Notes: a model not told the origin generated them from the letters alone. Numbered from the stretch's first letter, positions 33,643 to 43,475 are shown. The stretch: 64,000 nt of DNA from Roseomonas populi (GCF_024594815.1 NZ_JANJOU010000016.1:62001-126000), one strand, 5' to 3'. Numbers and translations are program-made.

Positions 33643-34640
33643 GCGCCTCTCCAGCCCAGCCTGTCCTGAAGGTGGAAGGCCTGCGCACGGTCTTCGAGAC
33701 CCCGCGCGGCCCGGTCACCGCCGTGGCCGACATGGATCTTTCCGTCCATGCCGGGGAGACGGTGGCGGTGGTCGGGGAATCCGGCTCCGGCAAGAGCGCC
33801 TTCGCCTACTCCGTGATCCGCCTGGTCCAGTCGCCCGGAAGGGTGGTGGCCGGGCGTGTCCTCCTCGGCGGCCGCGACATCCTCCCCTTGGATGAGGCAG
33901 CGATGCGGGACATCCGCGGGCGGGAGATGGCGATGGTCTTCCAGGAGCCCTCGACCAGCCTCAACCCGCTGATGCCGGTCGGCGTGCAGATCGCCGAAGC
34001 GATCCTGCTGCACGAGAGGGGCGTCACGCGGGCCCAGGCCCGCTCGCGCACGCTGGACCTGCTTCGCCTTGTCGGCATTCCCGCACCCGAACGGCGGGTC
34101 GACGAGTACCCGCACCAGCTCTCGGGCGGCATGCGGCAGCGGATCGTCATCGCCATGGCCCTGGCCTGCCGCCCCGCCCTGCTGCTGGCGGACGAGCCCA
34201 CCACGGCGCTGGACGTGACCGTGCAGGCGCAGGTCCTGGACCTGATCGATGCCCTGAAGGCGGATCTCGGCATGGGCGTCGTGCTCATCACCCACGACCT
34301 CGGGCTCGTGGCGGACCACGCGCAGCGCGTGGCGGTGGTCTATGCCGGGCGGAAGGTCGAGGAGGGGCCGGTGGACGCGGTGCTCGCCGACCCCGCGCAC
34401 CCCTATACCCGCGCCCTCCTGGCCTGTCGTCCCGACCCGTGGCAGGACGTATCGGAACCACTGGTGGAGATCCCGGGCGTGGTGCCCCCTCCCCTGGCCC
34501 TGCCCCCGGGCTGCGCCTTCGCGCCCCGATGCGCTCGGGCCGAGCCGGCCTGTGCGGACCTGCGCCCCGCCCTCGATCCAATCGGCCCGGGCCGTCAGGT
34601 AGCCTGCCTCGTCGCCAGCCGCGAAAGGGCCGCCGCATGA
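33639..34640 (+). CDS. ABC transporter ATP-binding protein, DppD type
   Basis: 333 residues. Walker A GESGSGKS at 46-53, signature LSGGMRQR, Walker B LLLADEPTT, switch H in ITHDLG, and the C-terminal oligopeptide-transporter motif with clustered cysteines (GCAFAPRCARAEPAC). Forms the ATPase heterodimer with the following gene product; ATGA coupling on both sides. Confidence 0.93.
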   Translation: MSASPAQPVLKVEGLRTVFETPRGPVTAVADMDLSVHAGETVAVVGESGSGKSAFAYSVIRLVQSPGRVVAGRVLLGGRDILPLDEAAMRDIRGREMAMVFQEPSTSLNPLMPVGVQIAEAILLHERGVTRAQARSRTLDLLRLVGIPAPERRVDEYPHQLSGGMRQRIVIAMALACRPALLLADEPTTALDVTVQAQVLDLIDALKADLGMGVVLITHDLGLVADHAQRVAVVYAGRKVEEGPVDAVLADPAHPYTRALLACRPDPWQDVSEPLVEIPGVVPPPLALPPGCAFAPRCARAEPACADLRPALDPIGPGRQVACLVASRERAAA

Positions 34641-35587
34641 GCGCCGAAGATGAGCTTCTGGCCGTGCGCGGCCTGCGGAAGTACCACCGCACCGCCGCTG
34701 GCATCGTCCATGCGGTGGATGGCGTGGATATCGGCATCGCAACCGGCGAGGTGCTGGGGCTTGTCGGGGAATCGGGCTGCGGCAAGTCCACCCTCGGCCG
34801 CACGCTGAACGGGCTGGACGCGGCGGAGGCGGGGTCGATCCGCTTCCAGGGCGCCGAGCTGGTCGGGCTTGGCCGCCGCGCGCTGCGCCCGCATCGGCGC
34901 GAGATGCAGATGGTGTTCCAGGACCCGTTCGGCTCGCTCAACCCGCGCGACAGCATCGGCACGATCCTGCAGGACCCGCTGCGCGTGCATGGCGTGGGAA
35001 CGCGGGCGGAGCGCCGGGACATGGCCGCGGCGCTGCTGGAGCGTGTGGGGCTGCGCGCCACCGACCTGGACCGCTACCCGCATGAGTTCAGCGGCGGCCA
35101 GCGACAGCGCATCAGCATCGCCCGCGCCATCGCCCTGCGCCCCCGCCTCGTGATCTGCGACGAGGCGGTCTCGGCGCTCGACGTCTCGATTCAGGCGCAG
35201 ATCGTGAACCTGCTGCGGTCGCTGCAGGTGGAGTTCGGCCTCTCCTACCTGTTCATCTCCCACGATCTCGCCGTGGTCGGATACCTCTCGGACCGGATCG
35301 CGGTCATGTATCTCGGGCGGATCGTGGAGATCGGGCGCAAGGGCTCCATGCTGCGGGAACCGCGCCATCCCTATACACGCGCGCTCTTCTCCGCCCTGCC
35401 CGGCCGCGGCGGCAGCCGGGCGGACCGCCAAGCACTGCGCGGCGAGCCACCCAGCCCCCTCAACCCGCCCCAGGGCTGCCGCTTCCATCCCCGCTGTCCC
35501 GTCGCGGTGGACCGCTGCCGCGTGGATGTGCCCGTCATGCGGGAACTGGCCGAAGGCCACGCCGCCGCCTGCCACCTGGCGGCCTGA
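34637..35587 (+). CDS. ABC transporter ATP-binding protein, DppF type
   Basis: 316 residues. Walker A GESGCGKS at 44-51, signature FSGGQRQR, Walker [17 protein letters not shown], and the C-terminal cysteine motif [15 protein letters not shown]. Last gene of the five-gene importer. A molybdenum hydroxylase subunit gene starts 21 bases later on the same strand, so the importer may feed that enzyme. Confidence 0.93.
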   Translation: MSAEDELLAVRGLRKYHRTAAGIVHAVDGVDIGIATGEVLGLVGESGCGKSTLGRTLNGLDAAEAGSIRFQGAELVGLGRRALRPHRREMQMVFQDPFGSLNPRDSIGTILQDPLRVHGVGTRAERRDMAAALLERVGLRATDLDRYPHEFSGGQRQRISIARAIALRPRLVICDEAVSALDVSIQAQIVNLLRSLQVEFGLSYLFISHDLAVVGYLSDRIAVMYLGRIVEIGRKGSMLREPRHPYTRALFSALPGRGGSRADRQALRGEPPSPLNPPQGCRFHPRCPVAVDRCRVDVPVMRELAEGHAAACHLAA

Positions 35588-35607
35588 ACAGGTCACGAGC
35601 GATCACC

Positions 35608-38013
35608 ATGCCCGAGCAGCCCCTCGCCCGGTCCGCGACCGGCATCGGCCAATCCGTCCGGCGGCGCGAGGACCAGCGCCTGCTGCGCGGCCAGGGCCGC
35701 TACGTCGCGGACATGGCCGTGCCCGGACAGGCCCACGCGGCGTTCTTGCGCTCCCCCCACGCCCATGCGCGGATCAACGGCCTACAGCTGGATGCCGCGC
35801 GCGGGATGCCGGGCGTGGTGGCGATCTTCACCGGGGCCGATCAACGCGCCGCCGGGGTCGGCAGCCTTCCTTCCGGCTGGGTGGTGCGCGACCGCGACGG
35901 GCGCCCGAACGCGGAGCCGCCGCACTATCCCCTGGCCGTGGACAAGGTGCGCCATGTCGGCGAGCCGCTGGCCGTCGTCATCGCCGAAACGGCAGCCGAG
36001 GCGCGAGACGCGGCGGAGGCGATCGAGGTGGATTACGCGGTGCTGGAGGCTGCGGCCGATCTCGGCACGGCACTGGAAAGCGCCGCGCCGCGGGTTTGGG
36101 ACCACCTGCCCGACAATCTTTGCTGCGACTGGGAGATCGGTGACGCGGCGGCCGTGGATGCCGCCTTTGCCCGCGCGGCGCACCGGGTCCGCCTCTCCCT
36201 GGTCAACAACCGCTTGGTGCCCGCGCCGATGGAGCCGCGCGCGGCCGTGGCGGTGCATGACACGGCGATGGGCACCACAACGCTCTGGACGACCAGCCAG
36301 AACCCGCACACGGTGCGGGGAACGCTTTGCGGCAGTGTGTTGAACATTCCGGAGACCGACCTTCGCGTGGTCTCCCCCGATGTCGGCGGCGGCTTCGGGA
36401 CGAAGATCTTCCTCTACCCGGAGGAGACGACCCTGACCTGGGCCGCCCGCCGTCTGGGACGCGCCGTTCGCTGGGTGGGGGACCGCACGGAATCCTTCCT
36501 GACGGACGTGCAGGGCCGGGACCATCGGACCGAAGCCGAGCTGGCCCTGGACGCGGATGGCATCTTCATCGGGCTGCGCGTCGTTACCCTCGCCAATGTC
36601 GGCGCCTATCTCACGGGCGGCGCCACGGCGATCCCGACCTACTACTACGCGCCCTTGCTCGCGGGCGTGTACCGGACGCCTGCGATCTGGTGTAACGTCA
36701 AGCTCACCTTCACGAACACCGTCAGCGTGGATGCCTATCGCGGCGCCGGGCGGCCAGAGGCGAGCTACGTGCTCGAGCGGCTGGTGGACGAGGCGGCGAA
36801 GGTCACGGGGATCGACCGCGTGGTCCTGCGCCGGCGGAACTTCATCGGGGCCGACCAGTTCCCCTATCCCACGCCTCTCGGGCTGGAATACGACTCCGGC
36901 GACCATGAATCCACGCTCCGCCTCGCCCTCGAGGCGGCCGACCTGGATGGCTTCCCTGCCCGGAAGGAGGAGGCCGGGCGCCGGGGACGGTTGCGGGGCT
37001 TCGGCATTTCCACCTATGTCGAGATCGCCGGCGGCACGCCCTCCCGCGTGGTGGGGCAGCTCGGCGGCCGCGGCGGACGCTCGGAGTCCGCTCAGGTGCG
37101 CGTGCATCCGAGCGGCGCCGTCACCGTGTTCAGCGGCGCCCACAGCCATGGCCAGGGCCACGAGACGACCTTCGCCCAGATCGTCGCGGATCGTCTTGGC
37201 GTTCCGTATGAGAGGGTCCGCATCGTGCAGGGCGACACGGATCAGGTCCCCTTCGGACGCGGCACGGCGGCTTCCCGCTCCCTCGTCGTCGGCGGCTCCG
37301 CGATCATCAAGGCCGTCGAGAAGATCGTCGCCAAGGGCAAGCGCATCGCCGCGCACCGGTTGGAGGCGTCGGCGGATGACATCGTGTTCGAGGACGGGAT
37401 CTTCCGCGTGGACGGCACGGACCGCGGCGTGAGCTTCACCGACGTCGCGCGGGCCGCCTACACGCCCCACGACTATCCGATCGACGAGATCGAGCCCGGG
37501 CTGGACGAGACCGCCTTCTACGACCCGAAGAACTGGACCTATCCCGGAGGCTGCCACGTCTGCGAGCTGGAGGTCGATCCCGAGACCGGTGAGGTGACTT
37601 TAGAGAAGGTCGTGGCCGTGGACGACCTGGGTGAGATCATCAACCCGATGATCGTCCACGGGCAGATCCATGGCGGGCTGGCCCAGGGCGCGGGACAGGC
37701 GCTGCTGGAGGGCTGCGGATTCGACGAGGCGGGGCAGATGCTGACCGCCAGCTTCCAGGATTACGCCATGCCTCGGGCACACAACATGCCCAGCTTCACG
37801 GTCCTGACGCACGGCACGCCGTGCGAGCACAATCCGCTGAAGGCGAAGGGTTGTGCCGAGGTGGGTTCGGTCGGTCTGCCGCCAGCTGTGGTGAACGCCC
37901 TGCTCGACGCGTTGGGCGAGGTGGGGGTGCGGGACATTGCGATGCCGGCAACCCCGCTTCGGGTATGGCAGGCGATCCAGTCTGCACGGAATGCGCCCTC
38001 CCGGCCGGCCTAG
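35608..38013 (+). CDS. CoxL-like molybdopterin-binding hydroxylase large subunit (orphan)
   Basis: 801 residues, full length for the xanthine dehydrogenase/CO dehydrogenase large subunit. a/b hammerhead domain at the N-terminus (GQSVRRREDQRLLRGQGRYVAD), then the Mo-cofactor domains with GGGFGTK, AYRGAGRPE and, near residue 751, the catalytic glutamate in GCAEVGSVG. The true CO dehydrogenase loop (AYRCSFR) is not present, so it is a different hydroxylase. The usual small 2Fe-2S (CoxS) and FAD (CoxM) partners are not encoded next to it. It lies right behind a peptide-type ABC importer, suggesting oxidation of an imported compound. Confidence 0.9.
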   Translation: MPEQPLARSATGIGQSVRRREDQRLLRGQGRYVADMAVPGQAHAAFLRSPHAHARINGLQLDAARGMPGVVAIFTGADQRAAGVGSLPSGWVVRDRDGRPNAEPPHYPLAVDKVRHVGEPLAVVIAETAAEARDAAEAIEVDYAVLEAAADLGTALESAAPRVWDHLPDNLCCDWEIGDAAAVDAAFARAAHRVRLSLVNNRLVPAPMEPRAAVAVHDTAMGTTTLWTTSQNPHTVRGTLCGSVLNIPETDLRVVSPDVGGGFGTKIFLYPEETTLTWAARRLGRAVRWVGDRTESFLTDVQGRDHRTEAELALDADGIFIGLRVVTLANVGAYLTGGATAIPTYYYAPLLAGVYRTPAIWCNVKLTFTNTVSVDAYRGAGRPEASYVLERLVDEAAKVTGIDRVVLRRRNFIGADQFPYPTPLGLEYDSGDHESTLRLALEAADLDGFPARKEEAGRRGRLRGFGISTYVEIAGGTPSRVVGQLGGRGGRSESAQVRVHPSGAVTVFSGAHSHGQGHETTFAQIVADRLGVPYERVRIVQGDTDQVPFGRGTAASRSLVVGGSAIIKAVEKIVAKGKRIAAHRLEASADDIVFEDGIFRVDGTDRGVSFTDVARAAYTPHDYPIDEIEPGLDETAFYDPKNWTYPGGCHVCELEVDPETGEVTLEKVVAVDDLGEIINPMIVHGQIHGGLAQGAGQALLEGCGFDEAGQMLTASFQDYAMPRAHNMPSFTVLTHGTPCEHNPLKAKGCAEVGSVGLPPAVVNALLDALGEVGVRDIAMPATPLRVWQAIQSARNAPSRPA

Positions 38014-38018
38014 CGTAC

Positions 38019-38032
38019 CGGGCTGCAGCCCG
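38019..38032. promoter_or_regulatory. Perfect palindrome between coxL-like and tetR genes
   Basis: CGGGCTGCAGCCCG is a 14-base perfect palindrome, six bases after the CoxL stop and 45 before the first TetR start. It may be a TetR operator or a short hairpin. Confidence 0.4.
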
Positions 38033-38077
38033 TGCCCGCGCCAGCTATAACGCCGCAGCACGACGGCGGGGAGAAGA

Positions 38078-38731
38078 ATGCCGATGGCCAGGGCCGCCAC
38101 CAACCCGGCCGTACCGCGCCGGCCCAGGGTAGCCGCGGCGGATCGCGAGCGCATGATCCTCGATGCAGCGATCCCCTTTCTCGCGGAGGCGGGCTTTTCC
38201 GGCCAAACGCGCCTCCTTGCGCAGTCGCTCGGGATTTCCCATTCCGTTCTCTACCGTCACTTCCCAACTAAGGAACTACTGATCCAGGCAGTCTGCACGG
38301 AGATGTTCGAGCGCCGGTGGCAACCTGCCTGGGCTGCTGTCCTGCACGATGCGTCCCTTCCTCTCGAGAAGCGACTGCTGCACTTCTATCGCGCGGCTGG
38401 AGCGCTGCTGCTCGCGCCCGAATGGGTGCGAATTGCCCTAGCGGCCGGACTTACGGGCCAGGCCAAGTCCTCCGGGTTACGGTCACTGTTGGAGGACCGC
38501 GTCGTCCATCCCGTCGCTGAGACTCTTCGGACGCCGCGGGGCAGCGGTGCTGCCCTGACCGAGCCGGAGGCTCGGGAGCAGGCCTGGGCGCTACAGGGCC
38601 GCGTTTTCTACCTCGGGGCACGCCTAGCCGTCTGGCGCGGCGCGACGCCACGGGATCCTGACGCAGCCCTCAGCGCCGCCATCGCCGGCTTCTGTCGCGG
38701 TGCGCGCGCCCTTGCCGCTGCGGAGGCCTAG
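38078..38731 (+). CDS. TetR-family regulator (first of a tandem pair)
   Basis: 217 residues (ATG at 38078, second ATG two codons on). HTH at about 25-70: RERMILDAAIPFLAEAGFSGQTRLLAQSLGISHSVLYRHFPTKELL, ligand-binding helices afterwards. It follows the CoxL-like gene in the same direction and overlaps nothing. The next gene, two bases later, is a paralogue with the same layout. Confidence 0.9.
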   Translation: MPMARAATNPAVPRRPRVAAADRERMILDAAIPFLAEAGFSGQTRLLAQSLGISHSVLYRHFPTKELLIQAVCTEMFERRWQPAWAAVLHDASLPLEKRLLHFYRAAGALLLAPEWVRIALAAGLTGQAKSSGLRSLLEDRVVHPVAETLRTPRGSGAALTEPEAREQAWALQGRVFYLGARLAVWRGATPRDPDAALSAAIAGFCRGARALAAAEA

Positions 38732-38733
38732 AG

Positions 38734-39393
38734 GTGGTGCAACCGACGCGGGCCAGACGTCTGGCACCCGAGGAGCGCGAGCGACAGATCGTTTCTGGCG
38801 CCATCGCCTACTTCGCGGAACACGGGCTGGACGCGCAGCTGCGCGATCTCGCAGACCATCTCGGCATCACTCACCCTTTGCTGTACCGGTATTTCCCGAC
38901 AAAAGAGGCGCTGGTCGAGCGGGTTTACGAGGAGTTCTACGCCACGCGGTGGCAGGCAGGCTGGGACCTTCTGCTCCGCGACGCATCCCTGACCCTGGAA
39001 GAACGCCTGACGCGCTTCTACGCAGCCTATCTCGACGCGCTGGAGGACGGCCCCTGGTTGCGGATCTTTGCCTTCTCCGGCTTGCAGAACCAGAAGGCGA
39101 GCCAGCACTACATGGCCTCGATACGAGTCCGCGTCATCCAACCCATCGCAGCCGGCCTCCAGGCGCTGGCGTCCAGCGAAGGCGGCCGGCCGGAGCCCGC
39201 CTTGATGGAACTCGCCTGGGCTCTGCACGGGGAGCTCTGCTTCAATCCCATCTGCAATCGCCTGCTCGGCATCCCTGCGGGGAGGATGACATCGGCACAG
39301 ATACGCCAACGCCTCTCAGCGTGGCTGAATGGATACGCGAGTGCTCCGATCAGAATGAGCGGCGTCTCGGCCGTCGAGGCTGGATCTGCCTGA
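38734..39393 (+). CDS. TetR-family regulator (second of a tandem pair)
   Basis: 219 residues, GTG start two bases after the first TetR stop. HTH: RQIVSGAIAYFAEHGLDAQLRDLADHLGITHPLLYRYFPTKEALVERVY. Shared features with its neighbour include LGI(S/T)H..LYR(H/Y)FPTKE, FE/YATRWQ.(A/G)W..L..DASL.LE.RL..FY.A and the position of the ligand domain, so it is an old tandem duplication. The two may form heterodimers. Confidence 0.9.
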   Translation: MVQPTRARRLAPEERERQIVSGAIAYFAEHGLDAQLRDLADHLGITHPLLYRYFPTKEALVERVYEEFYATRWQAGWDLLLRDASLTLEERLTRFYAAYLDALEDGPWLRIFAFSGLQNQKASQHYMASIRVRVIQPIAAGLQALASSEGGRPEPALMELAWALHGELCFNPICNRLLGIPAGRMTSAQIRQRLSAWLNGYASAPIRMSGVSAVEAGSA

Positions 39394-39697
39394 GTTGTTC
39401 ATCGGGCACGATGCAGCTTCATGTCGGTGCGAAGGAATGCCTCGCGTTGGGCAGCCCGGGGTAGCTCGCCTCCTGATGACCGCATTGCTGGACATCTTAC
39501 CCTGAGGCAGCACTTCTGCTCTCGGTCAGGTGGGCCCGTTCCGCTCGGCGCCTAACCCGGACCTTCAAGGCGTCACTGACGGTTTTCAAAAGCGGCCGCG
39601 GCAGATGCCGTTGGGCCTCCAAGCTGATGGGCTTCCGAGTTCGCTTGCGGCCCTGCCCTCGTCGCGGCCTGTTTGGCCGGCCTCGTGGAATGCTGGG
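39394..39697. other. Intergenic stretch of about 300 bases, nothing recognised
   Basis: Convergent region between the TetR pair and the receiver gene. Short frames exist on both strands but none shows a start with a ribosome site or a family motif. No clear terminator hairpin. Confidence 0.4.
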
Positions 39698-40078
39698 CTA
39701 GTGCACGGGGCGCGCATCATCGAATCCCAGCGCCCGTGTGATGGCCTCGATCCCGACAGGCTTCTCGCAACGCCCGCCCCCCGCATACCGCTGGGGGATC
39801 ACGCCACTGCCATAGCCGGTAACGAACACGAACGGCACGCCGCGCGCCAGCAGCGCGTCAGCCACCCCGTAGGAAGGCTCGCCGCGCAGGTTGACGTCCA
39901 GGACGGCTCCATCGATCGCCCCTGGCCGGCCGAGCAGGTTCAGGGCGTCTTGGACGGTGGGCGCCGGGCCGACCACCTCGGCCCCGCTATCCTCCAGGAG
40001 CTCGCGCATCTCGTCCGCGATCAGGTAGTCGTCCTCGACCACGATCACGCGCCGGCCCGTCAGATCCGCCCCGGCCAT
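39698..40078 (-). CDS. Single-domain response regulator
   Basis: 126 residues, receiver domain only: VIVVEDDYLIADEM (acidic pocket), AVLDVNLRGE (phospho-acceptor aspartate), VFVTGYG and CEKPV (conserved Lys). No output domain follows. It is encoded 12 bases after the HWE kinase gene and is presumably its partner; such pairs often feed into other pathways such as the general stress response (known for alphaproteobacteria, inferred here). Confidence 0.92.
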   Translation of the reverse strand: MAGADLTGRRVIVVEDDYLIADEMRELLEDSGAEVVGPAPTVQDALNLLGRPGAIDGAVLDVNLRGEPSYGVADALLARGVPFVFVTGYGSGVIPQRYAGGGRCEKPVGIEAITRALGFDDARPVH

Positions 40079-40090
40079 TGCCAGCCCTCC

Positions 40091-41992
40091 TCACGCGGCC
40101 CCGCTCACCACCGGGGCAGCGATGGTGCAGATCACGCCAACGGCCCCCAGCTCGTAGGTCGTCCTCGCCCCAAGCTGGTAGGGGAGAGCCCGCTCGATCA
40201 GCTCGCGTCCATAGCCGCCTCCTGGCACCGGCGCACTAACCTCCGGCATCCTCACCCCGCTCTCCCGCCACTCGACCCATAGCCAGGGCTCGCCGCCCTC
40301 CGCCACGGGAACGAGGCGCCAGGACACGCGCAGCCGGCCGGCGGGCTGCTGCAGGGCGCCGTACTTCACGGCGTTGGTGGCCAGCTCGTGCAGCGCGAGG
40401 GCAAAGGTCTGCACCGCGCCGGAGCGGAGACGAACGCCAGGAGGCCCCTCCAGGATCACCTTGCCCGGCTCCTCCAGCGCACCGTGCCCGGAGAGTTCCG
40501 CCCTGACCATCTCGCCGAAGTCGACCCGCTCGCTCCCGGCCAGCTGCGAGAGCAGGCCTTGCACCCGGGACAGGGCAGCGAGCCGGTCATTGAAGCGAGC
40601 GCGGAGGTCCTGCAGGGAGGTGCTGCCCTTCAGGGTCTTGGTGAAGGTGGACTGCACCACCCCGATCAGGTTGCGGGTCCGGTGCTGGAGTTCCGCGATC
40701 ATCACCTCCTGCTGGTCCTGCAGGCGGCGCAGGTCATCCACGTCGGTCGACGTGCCAAGCCACTCCACGACCTGCCCATCCTCGCCTCGCACCGGCGTGG
40801 CGCGGGTCCGGAACCAGCGGTAACGGCCCTCCCCCTGGTGGAAGAGACGCCCCTCGAACTTGAGTGGCGCTCCCGCCTCGGTCTTGGCCCAGGCCGAATG
40901 GACGCCTTCGCGATCATCGGGGTGCATGGCCCTGAGCCAGCCCATGCCCTGGCTCTCTTCGGCCGAGAGGCCAGTGTAGGCGGTCCATTGCGGGCTCGAC
41001 CACGTCCACTCGCCGCCATGCCCCGCCCGCCAGACCAGCTGGGGCACGCCCTCTACCAGGGCCCGCAGCAGTTGCAGGCTCTCCGCCAGTGCCGTCTCGG
41101 AGGCGCGGCGCTCCGTCACGTCCTGGCCGATCTTGATGAACCCCGTGACGCTGCCCCCGCCATCCTTCAGGGCGCGCACGGCCCCCTCAATGAACACAGG
41201 CGAGCCGTCCTTCCGAACGTGCCAGCGCACGTTCGGGGCATGCCCCCTGGCCCGGGCCGTTTCGACCTCCCTTTCGGCCTCTCCTGCCTGCCGGTCCTCG
41301 GGCGAGAAGAGGATATCCGCGGGCTTTCCCTCGACCTCCTCGGCAGACCAGCCGAACACCGCGGCAGCTCCGGGCAACCAGTCGACGATCCGGTCATCCC
41401 GGTCCGTGGTGAAGATGGCATAGTCCTGCGCTTCCTCCACCATGAGGCGGAAGCGCTCCTCGCTACGGCGCAGCTCGCCCACCTTCAGAAGCCGGTCGAG
41501 CAACGGCCCGAGGATGATGGTGTAGGTGCGGAGGAACTCCGTGTCCTCCTCACCGAAGTCGCGCGGCTCGGTGTCGTCCACCTGCAGCAGGCCATAAGCC
41601 CTGCCGCCCGGCAGCAGGATCGGGGCATTCGCCAGCGCCACCACCCCGGCCACCTTCATGAACTCGGGAACCTCGAAGCGGTCTTCCTTGCTGATGTCCT
41701 GTGTGACGACGGGGACGCGCTTCTCGATAGAGTAGGTTTCGGAGGAGTGTTCCTCGATCTGCAGGCGAAGGTGGCCCACGACGCCCTCGGCCCAGCCCAC
41801 CCCGGCCCGCACGAAGAGCTCCTTCCCGCCCTCCTGGATCTCCAGGATCTTGGCCCGGCCGGTCCCGAGCGTCTCGCCGACGAGGCGGCAGGCCTCGTGC
41901 AGGATCTCGTCCAGGTCCTCACAGTGCAGGACGAACTCCCCGAAGTCGGCCAGCGCCTTCTGCCGCTGGATCATCTGCTCCACGTCAGGCAT
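40091..41992 (-). CDS. GAF-PAS-PAS HWE-family histidine kinase
   Basis: 633 residues, no membrane segment. Domains: GAF (about 10-170), PAS (about 175-295), PAS/PAC (about 305-425), HWE dimerisation domain with H437 in ELQHRTRNLIGVV, and ATPase domain with HELATNAVKYGAL and the W-x-E motif WVEWRESG that names the family. The PAS domains are of the type found in light- or redox-sensing relatives, but no LOV cysteine motif is seen. Partner receiver is the next gene. Confidence 0.92.
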   Translation of the reverse strand: MPDVEQMIQRQKALADFGEFVLHCEDLDEILHEACRLVGETLGTGRAKILEIQEGGKELFVRAGVGWAEGVVGHLRLQIEEHSSETYSIEKRVPVVTQDISKEDRFEVPEFMKVAGVVALANAPILLPGGRAYGLLQVDDTEPRDFGEEDTEFLRTYTIILGPLLDRLLKVGELRRSEERFRLMVEEAQDYAIFTTDRDDRIVDWLPGAAAVFGWSAEEVEGKPADILFSPEDRQAGEAEREVETARARGHAPNVRWHVRKDGSPVFIEGAVRALKDGGGSVTGFIKIGQDVTERRASETALAESLQLLRALVEGVPQLVWRAGHGGEWTWSSPQWTAYTGLSAEESQGMGWLRAMHPDDREGVHSAWAKTEAGAPLKFEGRLFHQGEGRYRWFRTRATPVRGEDGQVVEWLGTSTDVDDLRRLQDQQEVMIAELQHRTRNLIGVVQSTFTKTLKGSTSLQDLRARFNDRLAALSRVQGLLSQLAGSERVDFGEMVRAELSGHGALEEPGKVILEGPPGVRLRSGAVQTFALALHELATNAVKYGALQQPAGRLRVSWRLVPVAEGGEPWLWVEWRESGVRMPEVSAPVPGGGYGRELIERALPYQLGARTTYELGAVGVICTIAAPVVSGAA

Positions 41993-42407
41993 CCAGAGGT
42001 CCCTCCGTCAGCGTCGCCGGCGAAAGGCACCATGCACGGGGGCTTGCCGGGTTCGCCACCCCCGTCGGAACGCTCCCGCAATGCACCGGCTGCCGATCCG
42101 CGTTCGGAGAGGCGATGGCTGGCGAGATGAGCCGCCCCTTCGGCCGCTCCTCTGCCCTCGCGCGTCGGGAGCCGCCATTCCGCTACCGGCCAGCTTCGCC
42201 CGCCGTCTCAGCGCCCAAGTCGGCCATCAGCATGGCGTTGATGGCGTCCCGACAGTGGAAGTCGCGGTCGACCTTCCCGGCGCATTCGCTGGTGCCGATA
42301 GCACCCGCTCGACGGCTTGCAGCAGGTGCTGGCCTGGCCGCCTTCCGCTCCGCCCGGTGCCGCGGCTTGCAGATGGCGGGCCGAGGTCCGAGCTCGATAA
42401 CGGCGGT
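41993..42407. other. Non-coding/degraded stretch
   Basis: Together with the transposase remnant listed separately this fills 570 bases between the kinase and the SDR gene. No intact gene is seen; the frames look degraded. Confidence 0.45.
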
Positions 42408-42518
42408 CCGCCGCACCAGCTCGATGGCGGCGGAGGCGCCCACCTCAAAGCGGGCCGCCGCCTCCCGTGCCGAAGCTCCAGCCTCCACCGCACGAACCGG
42501 CCGGCGCCTGACCAGGAT
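42408..42518 (-). mobile_element. Possible IS630-type transposase N-terminal remnant
   Basis: The minus strand reads VRAVEAGASAREAAARFEVG followed by ASAAIELVRR, which resembles the N-terminal helix-turn-helix of IS630-family transposases (R-VV-A-x-EAGAS-R-AAARF-VS-S-A-I-WV). No DDE catalytic domain follows and no terminal repeats were found, so this is at most a fragment. Confidence 0.45.
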
Positions 42519-42562
42519 TGCCACGCATCTGAAACACAAGCTGTCGGAACTCGGCAAGCCGT

Positions 42563-43357
42563 TCAGCGCATGGTGCAGACCAGACCGCCATCGACGGGCA
42601 GCACCACGCCGGTGATGTAGCGTGCCTCGTCCGAGGCCAGGAAGACGGCGGCGTTCGCCACGTCCCAGGCGTTGCCCATGAAGCCCATGGGCACGCGGGC
42701 ATGACGGCCGGCCATCATCGCCTCGCGGTCAGCGTAATTGCCGGCGATCTGCTGGTGGATCAGCGGCGTGTCCATCACCCCCGGCATGATGGCATTGATA
42801 CGCACGTTGCTCGGCGCGTAACGCACGGCCAGGCCGCGGGTCAGCCCGTTCACCGCCGCCTTCGCGGCGCCGTAGAGCGGCTGCGGATAGGGCCCGGCGC
42901 CCACTGAGGCGACCGAGGATATGTTGATCACCGCGCCGCGCCCGCGCTCCACCATGCCCGGCAGCACGTGCTTGCAGGCGAGATAGACGCCGGCCGTGTT
43001 GAGCGCGAGCAGGCGGTTCCAGTCCTCGAACTCCACCTCGACCGGGCCACCCATGCGGGTGAATCCCACATTGTTGTGCAGGATGTCCACGCGCCCGGCC
43101 GCGGCCAGCACCTCCGCAACCACGGCCTGCATGCGCGCGGGATCCGTGACGTCGGCCGCCAGGGCACTGACGTCGTTGCCCTCCCCGCGGATGATCTCGG
43201 CCGTTTCCTCGGCCGAGCGGAGATCCAGGTCGAGGGCGAAGACGCGCGCGCCCTCCCGCGCATAGGCGACGGCGGCGGCGCGGCCGTTGCTCCATCCCTC
43301 GCCCGCCGACCCGGCGCCGAAGACAAGCGCGATCCGGTCGCGCAGGCGCTCACCCAT
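42563..43357 (-). CDS. Short-chain dehydrogenase/reductase
   Basis: 264 residues. Cofactor loop VFGAGSAGEGWSNGRAAA is a long variant of TGxxxGIG; HNNVG replaces NNAG; catalytic Ser in NISSVAS, Tyr/Lys in LYGAAKAA; PGVMDTPLI. It oxidises or reduces an alcohol/ketone with NAD(P). It is divergent from the LysR gene that leads the kinase/RuBisCO-like operon, 118 bases away, so it may be part of that pathway. Confidence 0.9.
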   Translation of the reverse strand: MGERLRDRIALVFGAGSAGEGWSNGRAAAVAYAREGARVFALDLDLRSAEETAEIIRGEGNDVSALAADVTDPARMQAVVAEVLAAAGRVDILHNNVGFTRMGGPVEVEFEDWNRLLALNTAGVYLACKHVLPGMVERGRGAVINISSVASVGAGPYPQPLYGAAKAAVNGLTRGLAVRYAPSNVRINAIMPGVMDTPLIHQQIAGNYADREAMMAGRHARVPMGFMGNAWDVANAAVFLASDEARYITGVVLPVDGGLVCTMR

Positions 43358-43444
43358 GTCTTCCTCCGTGCTTTCCCCAGGGGCTTTGTTCCAGGCTGGC
43401 CCGGTGGCCCGGGGGTGGCAACCGAGCTTTGCCTGGGGTTAATG

Positions 43445-43457
43445 TGAGAAAAACTCA
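43445..43457. promoter_or_regulatory. Small dyad in the SDR/LysR divergent region
   Basis: TGAG-AAAAA-CTCA in the only AT-rich patch between the two divergent genes, 19 bases before the LysR start. A LysR-type binding site would be expected here. Confidence 0.35.
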
Positions 43458-43475
43458 GGGCAGAGGGAGGGACGC

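Noticed and set aside
35608-38013. Aerobic CO dehydrogenase
   Set aside because: The Cys-containing active-site loop of CoxL is absent and the partner subunits are missing.
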